The translations under genes and the position numbers were made by a program. The notes under the pieces are model-generated. The model had not been told where the DNA came from. It was given only the letters and a program-made list of their open reading frames with translations, and did not search any database. A stretch of DNA of 64,000 nt. Origin: Clostridiales bacterium FE2011 (GTDB lineage: Bacteria; Bacillota; Clostridia; Christensenellales; Aristaeellaceae). Of the stretch, positions 50,443-60,258 are shown piece by piece (within the stretch, counting starts at the first letter, position 1; every line of letters starts with the position of its first letter). The stretch covers positions 3,224,001 to 3,288,000 of the forward strand of contig CP069418.1 of NCBI GenBank assembly GCA_017569305.1, in the 5' to 3' direction.

Positions 50443-50823
50443 GAGCCTTCAAAAGTACATACAAATACGGACCAAGCCATCAAAAACGTACCAACGTAAC
50501 CCAATTCTTTGGGTGGGACAAATACGCAGATACTTCTTGCCGATGTTGCATTTATTTCATTCTGCAAAAAATATACAAACTTTTTTGCAGATCCACTGCC
50601 ATCTGCCAAATGCCTGCGTATAACCTTATGTGAAAATCATTCCATCCTTACAGAGAAGAGAGTGGGAAATGTGACAACATCGCATTACTATTTGCAAACG
50701 TTTGAACAAATTCCTTGCAGTTTTTCCATGATGAAACGACTATACGTTGCAGAATGTGCATAGGACGCCTGAAAACGTTGAAAAAACAATGGAAAAACCT
50801 CTTCAAATTGCATGTTTTTACCT

Positions 50824-50852
50824 TTACAGGCCGAAAGGTCATATGGTAAAAT
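50824..50852 (+). promoter_or_regulatory. Promoter of glycan locus
   Basis: TTACAG, 17 bp, TAAAAT with extended TGG, 75 bp before the Wzz/BY-kinase start. Confidence 0.65.
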
Positions 50853-50926
50853 CAAATAGATATACGATGTAATCAATACAACCAAGTTACACCACTCGAA
50901 CTGAAACAGAAGCTGGAGGGTTAACG

Positions 50927-52435
50927 ATGAACAAACAGGGCGGAAGCATCGATCTCGCGAGATTGGCCGTCTATATTCTTAAGCGCATCTGGCTGGTAAT
51001 TCTTTGCGCAGCTATTGGCTTTGGCGTGATGTATTACCGCGCTTCCAAAGCCCCGGATACCTATACGGCTTCCGGAACGATGTTCGTAACAAACAGTAAC
51101 CCGAACCTTGTAAATTATGGATATGCTAATGTGACGGATATCTCTAGTGCTGTTCAATTGGTGAATATCTACAGTGAAGTTGTAAAAAGTGAAACTGTTA
51201 TGCAGCGTGTATTGGAATACGCCATTGAACCGGCTGGTGAGAACGGCAATGAAGAAGATGTTTTGCTGAGCCAGAAATATCCTGGCCTGTCTACCAGCTT
51301 TATACGCTATGCTATTTCCATGAAATCGGTGCATGAAACCCCGATGGTTCAGGTTTCATGCACAACAATAGACCCGAATCTTTCAGCTGATATATGCAAT
51401 AGTGTATTACAAGTTGCCCCAGGAGCTATTAAAGATGTTGTTTCTGCTGGAGAAGCAAAAGCACAGGACTACGCAACAGTTCCTATGTTTGCTAATGGGC
51501 GCAATGATAAGAGGCAAGGCCTGATAGGAGGCTTGGCTGGAGCGGCTCTCGCCTGTGCTCTGTTGACGCTTTTGTTCCTGATGAATCATCAGGTGGAGAA
51601 GCCCGGCGAAATTACGGATCACTATACTCCGCCGATCCTGTCTTATATCAGAAGAGCAAAAGGTTCAGAAAAAGATGCTGGAGCTTTCCTGCTAAATGAG
51701 AAAACAGATATGGATCTTGTGGAAGGATATGCCAAGCTCCGAATGAACCTGCTCTATACCTTGTCTGAAAAGATGCATCGGACCGTTTTAGTCACAAGCG
51801 CCATATCAGGAGAAGGCAAGAGTACCATTGCTGCAAACCTGGCAGTTTCCCTGGCGATGAGCGGGAAGAAGATCCTTCTGGTAGATGCGGATATGCGCCG
51901 GGCATGTCAGAGTGAAATTTTCTACTATGATCCCAATTCTCCTGGATTGGCTGATATCCTGACTGGAAGTACAACTGCGAAGAAAGCGATTGTTTCTACA
52001 GTATGGGAAAACCTGGACATCTTGCCGGCAGGTTCCATGCCGAGCAATCCCTGCGAACTGCTGGAAAGCCCTGCAATGGAGAAACTGATTCAGGAACTGG
52101 AAGAAACATATGATCTGATCCTGATGGATGTGCCGCCGATCAACATTGTTTCCGATCCTTTGGCTCTTTCCAGCAAATGCGCCGGTGCCCTGTTTGTGGT
52201 TCGGCAGGAGTTCTCGGATCACCGGGAAATCCGCCGGGCACTGGTCTCCTGCGAGATGACCGGTTTGGAAGTCTTGGGCTTTGTCTTCTATGGAGAAAAG
52301 CTGCATCAGGGAAAATATTACAGTAAGCGCTCCCAGCGGGGATATGAATACTATAACAAATATGATACCCGGTCCAGAGTGGTTGGTGATCCGGACAACC
52401 CAAAGAAGAAACACGCAACAAAAAACGAAGACTGA
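50927..52435 (+). CDS. Fused Wzz chain-length protein and BY-type tyrosine kinase
   Basis: 502 residues. The Wzz part has membrane helices at about 20-40 and 195-217 with the external domain between. The cytoplasmic kinase has Walker A SGEGKSTIAANLA (about 289-301), Walker A' LLVDADMRR and Walker B LILMDVPP, plus a C-terminal Tyr-rich cluster YYSKRSQRGYEYYNKYD for autophosphorylation. In most Bacillota these halves are separate proteins (CapA/CapB type); here they are fused as in proteobacterial Wzc. It controls polymer length and export. First gene of the glycan operon. Confidence 0.93.
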   Translation: MNKQGGSIDLARLAVYILKRIWLVILCAAIGFGVMYYRASKAPDTYTASGTMFVTNSNPNLVNYGYANVTDISSAVQLVNIYSEVVKSETVMQRVLEYAIEPAGENGNEEDVLLSQKYPGLSTSFIRYAISMKSVHETPMVQVSCTTIDPNLSADICNSVLQVAPGAIKDVVSAGEAKAQDYATVPMFANGRNDKRQGLIGGLAGAALACALLTLLFLMNHQVEKPGEITDHYTPPILSYIRRAKGSEKDAGAFLLNEKTDMDLVEGYAKLRMNLLYTLSEKMHRTVLVTSAISGEGKSTIAANLAVSLAMSGKKILLVDADMRRACQSEIFYYDPNSPGLADILTGSTTAKKAIVSTVWENLDILPAGSMPSNPCELLESPAMEKLIQELEETYDLILMDVPPINIVSDPLALSSKCAGALFVVRQEFSDHREIRRALVSCEMTGLEVLGFVFYGEKLHQGKYYSKRSQRGYEYYNKYDTRSRVVGDPDNPKKKHATKNED

Positions 52436-52474
52436 TACACGATATTTTAAAGGGAACATGAGAGGGGAAAGAGC

Positions 52475-55400
52475 ATGAAAAAGCTCATCAGGGTGATTCC
52501 GGTTCTTCTGATTCTGACACTGTTACTCAGCACCGTTTATGGAGCGTCTGCCGCGGTGACGCCCCAGAGCCTGCGTATGCCCGCTTACAGCCTGACGGAC
52601 TGTGAGTGGAATGAAAACGGACAGTTAATTTCTGAAACTGTCCATGACTCGGATGGCAATCCCGCCGTTAATAGCCGTGGATTCCATAAGGCTGAATATA
52701 CCTGGGATGCGAAGGGGAATCCCCTGACCGAATCCTATACCGGTCTGAACGGTGAGCCTGTTGTTGCGGATGGGGGATATGCCAAAACTGTTTTCACTTA
52801 TGAGAACAACTCCAAGGGAGTTCCCCACATCGTGGCGGAAGATCGCTATACCGCGGATGGCAGCCGTGCAGACATTCCCGGTAGCTACAGTTACCGCCGG
52901 GATATATGGGACGGAGACCAGATCTTTTCCACCGCTTATTATGATGCATCTGGTAATCTAATCCAGCCCACCGGCGGTTATGCCCGGATCCTCTACAGCC
53001 TGGAAGAGGATGAAAACGCAGTTGTGATCACCAAACGTTATGAAGATGCAAACGGTAATGCTTTGCTGGGTGCAGAAGGCGGAGCAAAGATAGTTTATAT
53101 TTATGCCAAAGGCCTGACCGCAGCCGCAAATGCTCGGGTGGATAATATGGGCCTTGGGATGTTGCTGGGTAATATGCCTATCCGTGACCGTGAAGGTACA
53201 CCCAATTCTATGCCGGAAAGTGAACGGGGAGAGCTGTTTAACACTGTAGTCCTGGATGATAATGATCGAAAACCCATGCTGGTTTCCACGGAAATCTATG
53301 GAACGGACGGCAGCAAAACTCTCGGCGCAAAGCGTTGGCAGCGGGAAGTTCGCAGCTACGATGAACGCGGCAACCTGACCCGTACAGATTATTATGGTGC
53401 GGATGGGGAACTGATCATCTCTTCTACCGGTACTGCGTCTACAGTTAACACCTACGATGAGCTAAATCGGGTCATCCAGATTGATTATCTGGATCGTGAC
53501 GGTCAGCTGCTCAAGATGCTGAATGGTTATGCTCGGGTAACTTATGAATACTATGGCAGCAGTGAACGGGTACATTATATCCGTTATTTTGGAGCGGATG
53601 GTAACCGTACCATGATTACATCCGGCGTCTCCATGATCGAATTCGAATATGATGATAACAATGAATACGATTGGGATAAGCGGGAAACTTATTATGACAT
53701 CCTGGACGAATATACTCAGTCCAACGGTGGCTTTGCCCGGATTGAATGGAAGCTTTTCGATGATAACAACTTCAAACTGGATGATAATAAACTCTGGGTG
53801 CTGAATTCTCCTTATGCTCAGTGGGAAAAATACTACGGTACGGATATGAAGCTTGTTGAACGGAAAGCAGGCCATGCCGGTATCGAGAACTTCAAAAATG
53901 AGAATAACCAGATCATAAAGACTGTCTATATGGACGATCAGTGGCTGCCTACACGGTATGAGGAAGGCCAGTACGCCTGGATCGAATATCAGTACGAAAC
54001 CAACGATCCCACTGAACCTGCCTGCTATGAAGCATACTTCGACAAAGACGGCAATCCGGTTGAAGCCATTACCGGTGCCTATGCCCGGAGCATGGTCTAC
54101 GGCGGACCGAAGAAGAATCTTCTCCTGGAAGAAGCCTTCTTTGACGCGGAAGGAAATCCGGATACCAGCGTTGTGACCGGTGCACATAAAGCTGCCTATA
54201 CTTACGACCGGAACATGCTGCAGACTTCAGTCCATTATTACAATGCGGATGGAACCCTTTCTGCCACCCGGAACGGGGAAGCGGCCATGCTGCGGGAGTA
54301 TAATAGCAAGGGAAGCCTGCTGTGGGAAGTCACCTTCGGGGATGACAATAAGCCTTTGGCTGTGAACGGCACTAATGCTGCTCAGGTTCATAGCTATGAC
54401 TATGCCGGACATCACACCGGTGAAAAGTTCTTCGATGAGAACGGTACTCCTGTGACCAACAGTAATGGTTATGCCAGCGCCATCTATGATTATGACGCGA
54501 AGGGAAATATCACTTCCATTTCCTACTATAATGCGGAAAATATGTCCACCCTGGTCAGCGGACGGGCTAAAGTGGAACGGGAATATGACAACGCTCACCA
54601 TATGACCTATGAACTGAACGTTGGTACCAACGGCCGTCCGGTCCTGCAAAGCGATGGCTTTGCTGCCCGTAAACTGACCTATGATCCGGAAACCGGCCTG
54701 ACAACCAAGGTGGAATATCTGGACGCTCAGGGCGAACCGGTTGTCATTTCCCAGGGCTACGCTTCCTATGAAGTCAAGTATGATCATGCCGGGAATCTGA
54801 CCCTGCGTGCCTATTACGATGAGAAGGGTGAGCTTGTTGCTCCTGCGACACCTGGTTATGCCAAACTGGAGCGTCAGATTGACGCTCAGGGACGGGTGAC
54901 TGAAGAAGCGCGCTACAATGCGGATGGAACCCTACAAGAAAACCGCGACGGATATGCTGTTACTGAAACTACTTATGATATCAATAAGACAACGGTTTCT
55001 TATCTGAACGCTAATCGTGAACTGGCGGATACTTCCTTCGGCTATGCCTCGAAGGTAACCGAAACAGATTACATGGGCAACACCGTGAGTATCGCTTACT
55101 TTGGTGCAAATAATGAGCCTGTAAAAATCGCTGACGGCTACCATACCCAGAAAAACACCTGGGATATGGAAGGCCATCAGCTGAGAGAGCAGTACTTCGA
55201 TGAGAACGGCAAACCGGTCGCATGTCCGAAAGGATACGCTTCCTTCCTCTGCGAGTATGATAAGAACGGCAATACCACCCGTGAAGTACACTTCGGTGTG
55301 AACGGGGAAGTTGCGAAAGTCATTGCCGGTGCGCCGGAAGTCCTGCGTGAGTATGACGATGAAAATCGGCTCCTGAGTGAGAAGTACCTGGATGAAACCG

Positions 55401-58400
55401 GTATGCCCTATATGCTGCGCGGGGACTACGCTTCTACTGAGTGCGAGTATGATGCCCGTGGCAATCTGCTGACCGAAAAGTTCTTCGGTACAGAAGGACA
55501 GCCTGTGATTTCCACCAAGGGTTATGCCCAGAAAACAGATACCTATGATATCCGCGGACATCTGTTGTCAGAGGAATATACCGATGGCAAAGGTAATCTC
55601 CTCATGCAGCAGATTGGCTATGCTAAGAAACAACAGACCTGGGACAGCCACGGCAATCTGCTGAGCGAAGCCTGGTTCGATGAATCCAATCAGCCGGCTC
55701 TGCAGGAAAACACCTACGGATATAAGACTTATAAATATGACAATCACAACAACCTGACCGAAGAAGCATGGTATCACCATGAAGGTGCACCTACTGTACT
55801 GGCGGACGGTTATAACCGTGTCGTCCATGTCTATAACGCCTTCGATCGCCGCGTGCGCAGCGTCTGGTATTACAACATGGATATCGTAACTCTGCCGGAA
55901 GGCTATGCTGCCAAGTCCTTTGAATATGATGGTCGTGGTCGTATTACCAAGACATCCTGCCTGGATGACAAGATGCAGCGGGTAATGACGAAAAAGGGTT
56001 ATTCAGCCGAGCAGAAAGTATATGATAATGCCAATAATGTCCTTCAGGTCCGCTATCTGGACGTGAATGATAAACTGACCCGTTTGCCGGAAGGCTTCAG
56101 CGTCTGGCAGCGTGAATATGACAAGAACAATCACGTAATTCTGGAACAGTATCTGGATGAGAATGAGCGGATTGCGTCTCTGACGGAACGCCAGCCTGCT
56201 TCCAGAAACGTTTATGACGCTCGTGGCCGTTTAATTCGTATCGAATATCTGAATACCGGATTACAAGCTTCTGAAACCCAGTTTGGCTACAGCACGATTC
56301 AGTTTGCTTATGATGATCAGAATCGCCGCACCGGTATTACCTATCTTGATGCCAATGGTTTGAACAAAATGATTTCCGCCGGCTATGCCGGGATTCGCTA
56401 TGAGTACAGCGATCAGGGTAAGATTTGGCGTACTACTTACCTTGATGTTTCCGGACAACCGACGTTGTTCAAAGATGGCTATGCCGCCAGTGAAAACATC
56501 TATGACAATGATTTGAACCTTGTCGGTACGATTTATCTGGATGATAAATACAACCGGACATACATCGGTGCTGGGTACTCTGGTATCCGCCGTTCGGTGG
56601 ACAAGAACGGAGACATCCTGACGGAAACCTACCTGGATAATGATGATCTGCCGGTTGCGGGTGCGGGTGGATATGCCACGCTGCGAAATACATGGGATAA
56701 TCTCCGCAGAGTTATCAAGCGTGAATATCTGGACAAAGAAGGTCAGCCAGCCAAACTTTCCAGCGGTTACTGCGCTGTGGCTTATCAGTATGACAATAAC
56801 AGCAACAAGATCCGTGAGTCCTACTATAACAAGGATGGCGAACTGATCTGGAATAATGACGGTTATTGCGAGATTTTGCTGAAATATGACGAGCGGAACC
56901 ATTGCATCGAAGAACGTCTTCTGACCAGGGGCGGGAAACCTGCTGTTCACAACTACGGACGCTATTCTTCCATGACCCGGAAAGTGGATGAGGACGGACG
57001 GGTATTGGAAGTCCACTTCTATGATGAGCAGGGACGTCCCACCTTCTACGCCAGCGATTATGCCGAAGCCCGGTATGTCTATGACCTGGCCGGACGGCAG
57101 ACAGAAGTCAGCTATTATGATGTCGAAGGCAAGCCGATGGCGGTCCGCCGCGGCTATGCCAGGATGACTACAGAGTATAACACTCTGGGACTGAAAACCG
57201 AAGAATGCTACTACGACGTGGATGGCAATCTGGTAGATACCCAGATGGGCTATGCCAAGGAAGTATCTACCTATGATGAACTGGGTAATCGGCTGACTGT
57301 CAGATACCTGAATACCTCGCAGCTGCAGGTGGTTCCGGAAGGTTCCGCTTACGCCTACTATCTCATGGCTTATGATGACGCCGGACGGGTCCTCAGTGAG
57401 GAATATTACGACGAAATGGACAAACCGGCACTATGCCGGGATGGATATGCAGCTCACTATGCAGAATATACCGAAACCGGACGTCTGAAGGAAGAAACAT
57501 ACTTCGATACCGAGAATAAACCTGTTGCGTATAATGGCTACAGCAAACGTGAACTGGTGGATGAGGATAAGGAGAATCGTACCTACACCCTGCGTGTCAT
57601 CAATGAAACCATGGATGACGAGTCCTATATCGAAAGCCGTCAGACCTTCGACAAGTATGACCGGATGATTAGGATCAGCTACTTCGATAAGGCTGGTAAT
57701 CCGGCTGTTGGCGCTGAGGGCGCCAGCACAGTGGAAAAGGAATACACCGGACGCGGCCAGATCGCGCTGGAGAAGTTCTACGATGCGGCAAATAAAGCAA
57801 CCGCTGTGAACGGTGCATATGGTGTGGCTACCACCTATACTCCCTTTGGCCGGATCGATAAACAGACCTGGCTGGATGAGAACGGCAATCCTGCACCGAA
57901 TGCGAATGGCTATGCAGCCTTGACTTATGCATATGACCTGACCAATGCCGCCAAGGTGGAAAAATATATCCAGAAGTATTTTGACGCGAATGATGAACCT
58001 TGCGCGGATACCCTGGGAGCCTATGGAGTGAGCATCCTCTTCTATCCGAATACTCGGGTACATGAAGTGACTTACCTGGATGACGAAGGTAAGCCAATCA
58101 ATACGAATAAGGGATATGCCCAGCTTCAGTACGAAGAGGATGAAAACGGAAACCGCACCTGGGAAGGCTACTTCGATAAGTACGGCGGGCAGGCTAACTG
58201 CGACGCAGGCTATTCCAGCAAAGAATGCGATTATGACAGCGCCGGACGCCTGATCGGGGAACGCTACCAGGATCGCTACAATAAATTGACAAACAACGCG
58301 GAAGGCGTTGCAGGCTGGAACGGCTACTATGACGCGGAAGGCAACCTGATCATTACCAGCAAGTACAATCAGGATAAGGAAGCACTTCCGACTCAGAATC

Positions 58401-58405
58401 CTTAA
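52475..58405 (+). CDS. Giant secreted protein of ~32-residue GYA/YD repeats
   Basis: 1976 residues. Signal peptide MKKLIRVIPVLLILTLLLST..A. Nearly the whole remainder consists of tandem units of about 32 residues with the pattern GYA-x5-YD-x2-GN-x3-E-x-YFD-x2-GxPV-x4. By length about 55-60 units would fit. The YDxxGN segment recalls RHS/YD repeats, but the unit is longer and no RHS core, self-cleaving aspartyl site or toxin domain is seen at the C-terminus, which simply ends in a repeat. Located between the Wzz-kinase and LCP genes, it is likely a fibrous surface protein tied to the glycan; its role is unknown. Confidence 0.85.
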   Translation: MKKLIRVIPVLLILTLLLSTVYGASAAVTPQSLRMPAYSLTDCEWNENGQLISETVHDSDGNPAVNSRGFHKAEYTWDAKGNPLTESYTGLNGEPVVADGGYAKTVFTYENNSKGVPHIVAEDRYTADGSRADIPGSYSYRRDIWDGDQIFSTAYYDASGNLIQPTGGYARILYSLEEDENAVVITKRYEDANGNALLGAEGGAKIVYIYAKGLTAAANARVDNMGLGMLLGNMPIRDREGTPNSMPESERGELFNTVVLDDNDRKPMLVSTEIYGTDGSKTLGAKRWQREVRSYDERGNLTRTDYYGADGELIISSTGTASTVNTYDELNRVIQIDYLDRDGQLLKMLNGYARVTYEYYGSSERVHYIRYFGADGNRTMITSGVSMIEFEYDDNNEYDWDKRETYYDILDEYTQSNGGFARIEWKLFDDNNFKLDDNKLWVLNSPYAQWEKYYGTDMKLVERKAGHAGIENFKNENNQIIKTVYMDDQWLPTRYEEGQYAWIEYQYETNDPTEPACYEAYFDKDGNPVEAITGAYARSMVYGGPKKNLLLEEAFFDAEGNPDTSVVTGAHKAAYTYDRNMLQTSVHYYNADGTLSATRNGEAAMLREYNSKGSLLWEVTFGDDNKPLAVNGTNAAQVHSYDYAGHHTGEKFFDENGTPVTNSNGYASAIYDYDAKGNITSISYYNAENMSTLVSGRAKVEREYDNAHHMTYELNVGTNGRPVLQSDGFAARKLTYDPETGLTTKVEYLDAQGEPVVISQGYASYEVKYDHAGNLTLRAYYDEKGELVAPATPGYAKLERQIDAQGRVTEEARYNADGTLQENRDGYAVTETTYDINKTTVSYLNANRELADTSFGYASKVTETDYMGNTVSIAYFGANNEPVKIADGYHTQKNTWDMEGHQLREQYFDENGKPVACPKGYASFLCEYDKNGNTTREVHFGVNGEVAKVIAGAPEVLREYDDENRLLSEKYLDETGMPYMLRGDYASTECEYDARGNLLTEKFFGTEGQPVISTKGYAQKTDTYDIRGHLLSEEYTDGKGNLLMQQIGYAKKQQTWDSHGNLLSEAWFDESNQPALQENTYGYKTYKYDNHNNLTEEAWYHHEGAPTVLADGYNRVVHVYNAFDRRVRSVWYYNMDIVTLPEGYAAKSFEYDGRGRITKTSCLDDKMQRVMTKKGYSAEQKVYDNANNVLQVRYLDVNDKLTRLPEGFSVWQREYDKNNHVILEQYLDENERIASLTERQPASRNVYDARGRLIRIEYLNTGLQASETQFGYSTIQFAYDDQNRRTGITYLDANGLNKMISAGYAGIRYEYSDQGKIWRTTYLDVSGQPTLFKDGYAASENIYDNDLNLVGTIYLDDKYNRTYIGAGYSGIRRSVDKNGDILTETYLDNDDLPVAGAGGYATLRNTWDNLRRVIKREYLDKEGQPAKLSSGYCAVAYQYDNNSNKIRESYYNKDGELIWNNDGYCEILLKYDERNHCIEERLLTRGGKPAVHNYGRYSSMTRKVDEDGRVLEVHFYDEQGRPTFYASDYAEARYVYDLAGRQTEVSYYDVEGKPMAVRRGYARMTTEYNTLGLKTEECYYDVDGNLVDTQMGYAKEVSTYDELGNRLTVRYLNTSQLQVVPEGSAYAYYLMAYDDAGRVLSEEYYDEMDKPALCRDGYAAHYAEYTETGRLKEETYFDTENKPVAYNGYSKRELVDEDKENRTYTLRVINETMDDESYIESRQTFDKYDRMIRISYFDKAGNPAVGAEGASTVEKEYTGRGQIALEKFYDAANKATAVNGAYGVATTYTPFGRIDKQTWLDENGNPAPNANGYAALTYAYDLTNAAKVEKYIQKYFDANDEPCADTLGAYGVSILFYPNTRVHEVTYLDDEGKPINTNKGYAQLQYEEDENGNRTWEGYFDKYGGQANCDAGYSSKECDYDSAGRLIGERYQDRYNKLTNNAEGVAGWNGYYDAEGNLIITSKYNQDKEALPTQNP

Positions 58406-58419
58406 AGGAGGGAAGCAAA

Positions 58420-59475
58420 ATGAAAAAGACAATGAACCTTCTTATCAAACTGACTGCGCTGCTTCTTCTCCTGTGCCTGCTTCCTCTGGCAGCAACAGCG
58501 GAAGAGAAGAAGGAAGGCAACTGGGAATCATTCCTGCTCATCTGCAATGAAGGCATGAACAACGATAAGGGCAATGCCGGCAACACCCTGATGGTTGCAG
58601 CCATGGAGCCTGATCAGGGCAGAATCCACCTGATGATGTTCACCTGGGATACCTTCATTAACTATGAAGGCTACGATGTTCCCCAGAAGCTGGATATGCC
58701 TTATCGGAATAATGGGCCTGAAGAAGCGGTCAAAGTCTTCAATGAAAACTTCGGTTTGAACATTAATCATTACCTGAGTCTGAACTACCTGAATCTGGCT
58801 TCCCTGATCGATGAATATGGCGGAATCAATGTGGATATCACCCGTGCGGAGCGTAATGCCTTGAACGGTATGGTGGCGTCCAAGAAGATCCGCCTGCAGG
58901 AGCAGGTGGCGGCGGGTGAACTGGGACAGACTGTGATTGATATGCTGGCTCAGGAATATTACCTGAATGACTTTGGACCCAACACCCACCTGAACGGCTT
59001 GCAGGCCGTGGGCTACGGCTGGCTGCAGTATGACAGCGTGTATAACTGCTGCCAAAGGGACGCAAATGTTGTCGCGGGTCTTTTCCACAGCGCCGGAAGC
59101 TTCATTGCAGATAAAGTAGCTCTGTATACCAATGAAACCGGTGTACCTGCAGACGACTATGCCAGAAGACTCATCAATCTGGATGAAATAACCGAAGAAG
59201 ATTATCAGTTCCTTCGTGATCAAATTGCACCCATCTTCCAGATGTCCGTGAACAATATGACTGAGGATGAAATACGGAGCATTACACTTGCTCTTGCCAA
59301 GATTGCTTACCAGGCCGAACGGGAAGGGGCAAGTATCTTTGATCTCATCAAATCCACTATTCTTCCTCTGGAAGCAACCCAGCCCTATGACATAGTGGCT
59401 GGTGCACAGGGACATCTCATTGATAAGGAAGCCAATATCGCTGCGGTAAAGGAGTTCCTGTATACCGAAGACTAA
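58420..59475 (+). CDS. LytR-CpsA-Psr (LCP) family protein
   Basis: 351 residues. Signal peptide/anchor at residues 1-27, then a divergent LCP catalytic domain (about 40-250) with FLLICNEG, TLMVAAMEPDQGRIHLMMF and LASLIDEYGGINVDI, the region that binds polyprenyl pyrophosphate. LCP enzymes attach undecaprenyl-linked polymers to peptidoglycan. AAAGGAGGG precedes the ATG, 14 bp after the repeat protein, so they are co-transcribed. Several usual Arg residues are replaced (WDTF where DTxR is common), so activity may be altered. Confidence 0.85.
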   Translation: MKKTMNLLIKLTALLLLLCLLPLAATAEEKKEGNWESFLLICNEGMNNDKGNAGNTLMVAAMEPDQGRIHLMMFTWDTFINYEGYDVPQKLDMPYRNNGPEEAVKVFNENFGLNINHYLSLNYLNLASLIDEYGGINVDITRAERNALNGMVASKKIRLQEQVAAGELGQTVIDMLAQEYYLNDFGPNTHLNGLQAVGYGWLQYDSVYNCCQRDANVVAGLFHSAGSFIADKVALYTNETGVPADDYARRLINLDEITEEDYQFLRDQIAPIFQMSVNNMTEDEIRSITLALAKIAYQAEREGASIFDLIKSTILPLEATQPYDIVAGAQGHLIDKEANIAAVKEFLYTED

Positions 59476-59541
59476 GCAAGAAAGGGCAACCAAGTACTGA
59501 CCGGACTGGCAGGCTGACGAACCCCTGGAACATACCGAAGC

Positions 59542-59570
59542 CTGCCCGCGGGAATAATACCCGCGGGCAG
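59542..59570 (+). promoter_or_regulatory. Stable GC-rich hairpin upstream of loaP-like gene
   Basis: A perfect 11-bp stem CTGCCCGCGGG-AATAATA-CCCGCGGGCAG without a T-run. It lies between the LCP gene and the antiterminator; it could be an RNA element for LoaP or a weak terminator. Confidence 0.5.
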
Positions 59571-59693
59571 CACTATATCCCGGCAAAAACCGGGACGGCG
59601 GAGCCTACCCATTTTTATGGTTGATCTCCGCAAAAAGTCTTACAATTTTGGCTTTGTCCACTGTTTCCTAGCCGCATTGATAAGGCAAACTAA

Positions 59694-59730
59694 TGATAAT
59701 TATGAATTATGAATCGTGAATTATGAATTG
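59694..59730. repeat. Octamer repeat tract
   Basis: TTATGAATTATGAATCGTGAATTATGAATT, the same octamer family as at 18.3, 24.1, 27.8 and 33.6 kb, just before the LoaP-like gene. Confidence 0.75.
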
Positions 59731-59743
59731 CTTATGAAGGGAG

Positions 59744-60241
59744 ATGAGGGCACTGTACGCTTACTGTTACTTCTGCGAAACCCAGAAATGTTCCACCATC
59801 GCTGCTCTCATCCGTCGTACCTTAAATGAAACCTGCTTTTCTCCAGAAATCATTCAGCGCAAATGGACCAAGGGTGTCTGTGAAGAAGTTCGTCACCCAT
59901 GGCTTCCCGGATATATTTTCCACTATACAGAAGAACCACTGGATCATGCGATCCACATGTCCGGGATCATCCGCCGCCTGGGAGACGGGGAACTCAAAGA
60001 CGAAGACCTGGCCTTTGCTAATATGCTCTATGAGCACAACGGCGTCATGGGTACCATACATCTGGCAGAAGTCGGTCAGCATTGCACGGTGTCTGACCCC
60101 CTCTGGCAGAAGATGGAGGGAAAAGTCATCAAGATCGATCGCGGCAGGAAACGCTGTTGCGTGGAATTTACCTTCGATCAGGTCAAACGGACCGTCTGGT
60201 TGGGATATGAATTAATAAGACCGATGAATGAGCAAGTATAG
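59744..60241 (+). CDS. LoaP-type NusG paralogue (transcription antiterminator)
   Basis: 165 residues. A NusG N-terminal domain (about 3-105: LYAYCYFCETQKCSTIAAL, HPWLPGYIF) and a KOW domain (about 112-160: VGQHCTVSDPLWQKMEGKVIKIDRGRKRCCVEF) match the LoaP family. LoaP binds RNA polymerase and a short RNA hairpin and lets it read through terminators in long polysaccharide or polyketide operons. Placed inside a glycan locus, it probably promotes expression of the genes that follow. The ribosome site GAAGGGA is unusually close to the ATG at 59744, so the start is uncertain. Confidence 0.85.
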   Translation: MRALYAYCYFCETQKCSTIAALIRRTLNETCFSPEIIQRKWTKGVCEEVRHPWLPGYIFHYTEEPLDHAIHMSGIIRRLGDGELKDEDLAFANMLYEHNGVMGTIHLAEVGQHCTVSDPLWQKMEGKVIKIDRGRKRCCVEFTFDQVKRTVWLGYELIRPMNEQV

Positions 60242-60258
60242 AAGGAAGGCATGAACTT

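Noticed and set aside
50424..50885. Minus-strand ORFs of 61-65 codons as bacteriocin precursors
   Set aside because: No double-Gly or Nif11/NHLP leader, no ribosome binding site, and composition like random sequence.
52475..58405. RHS/polymorphic toxin
   Set aside because: YD-like repeats are present, but the unit is about 32 residues, there is no RHS core or variable toxin tip, and no immunity gene follows.
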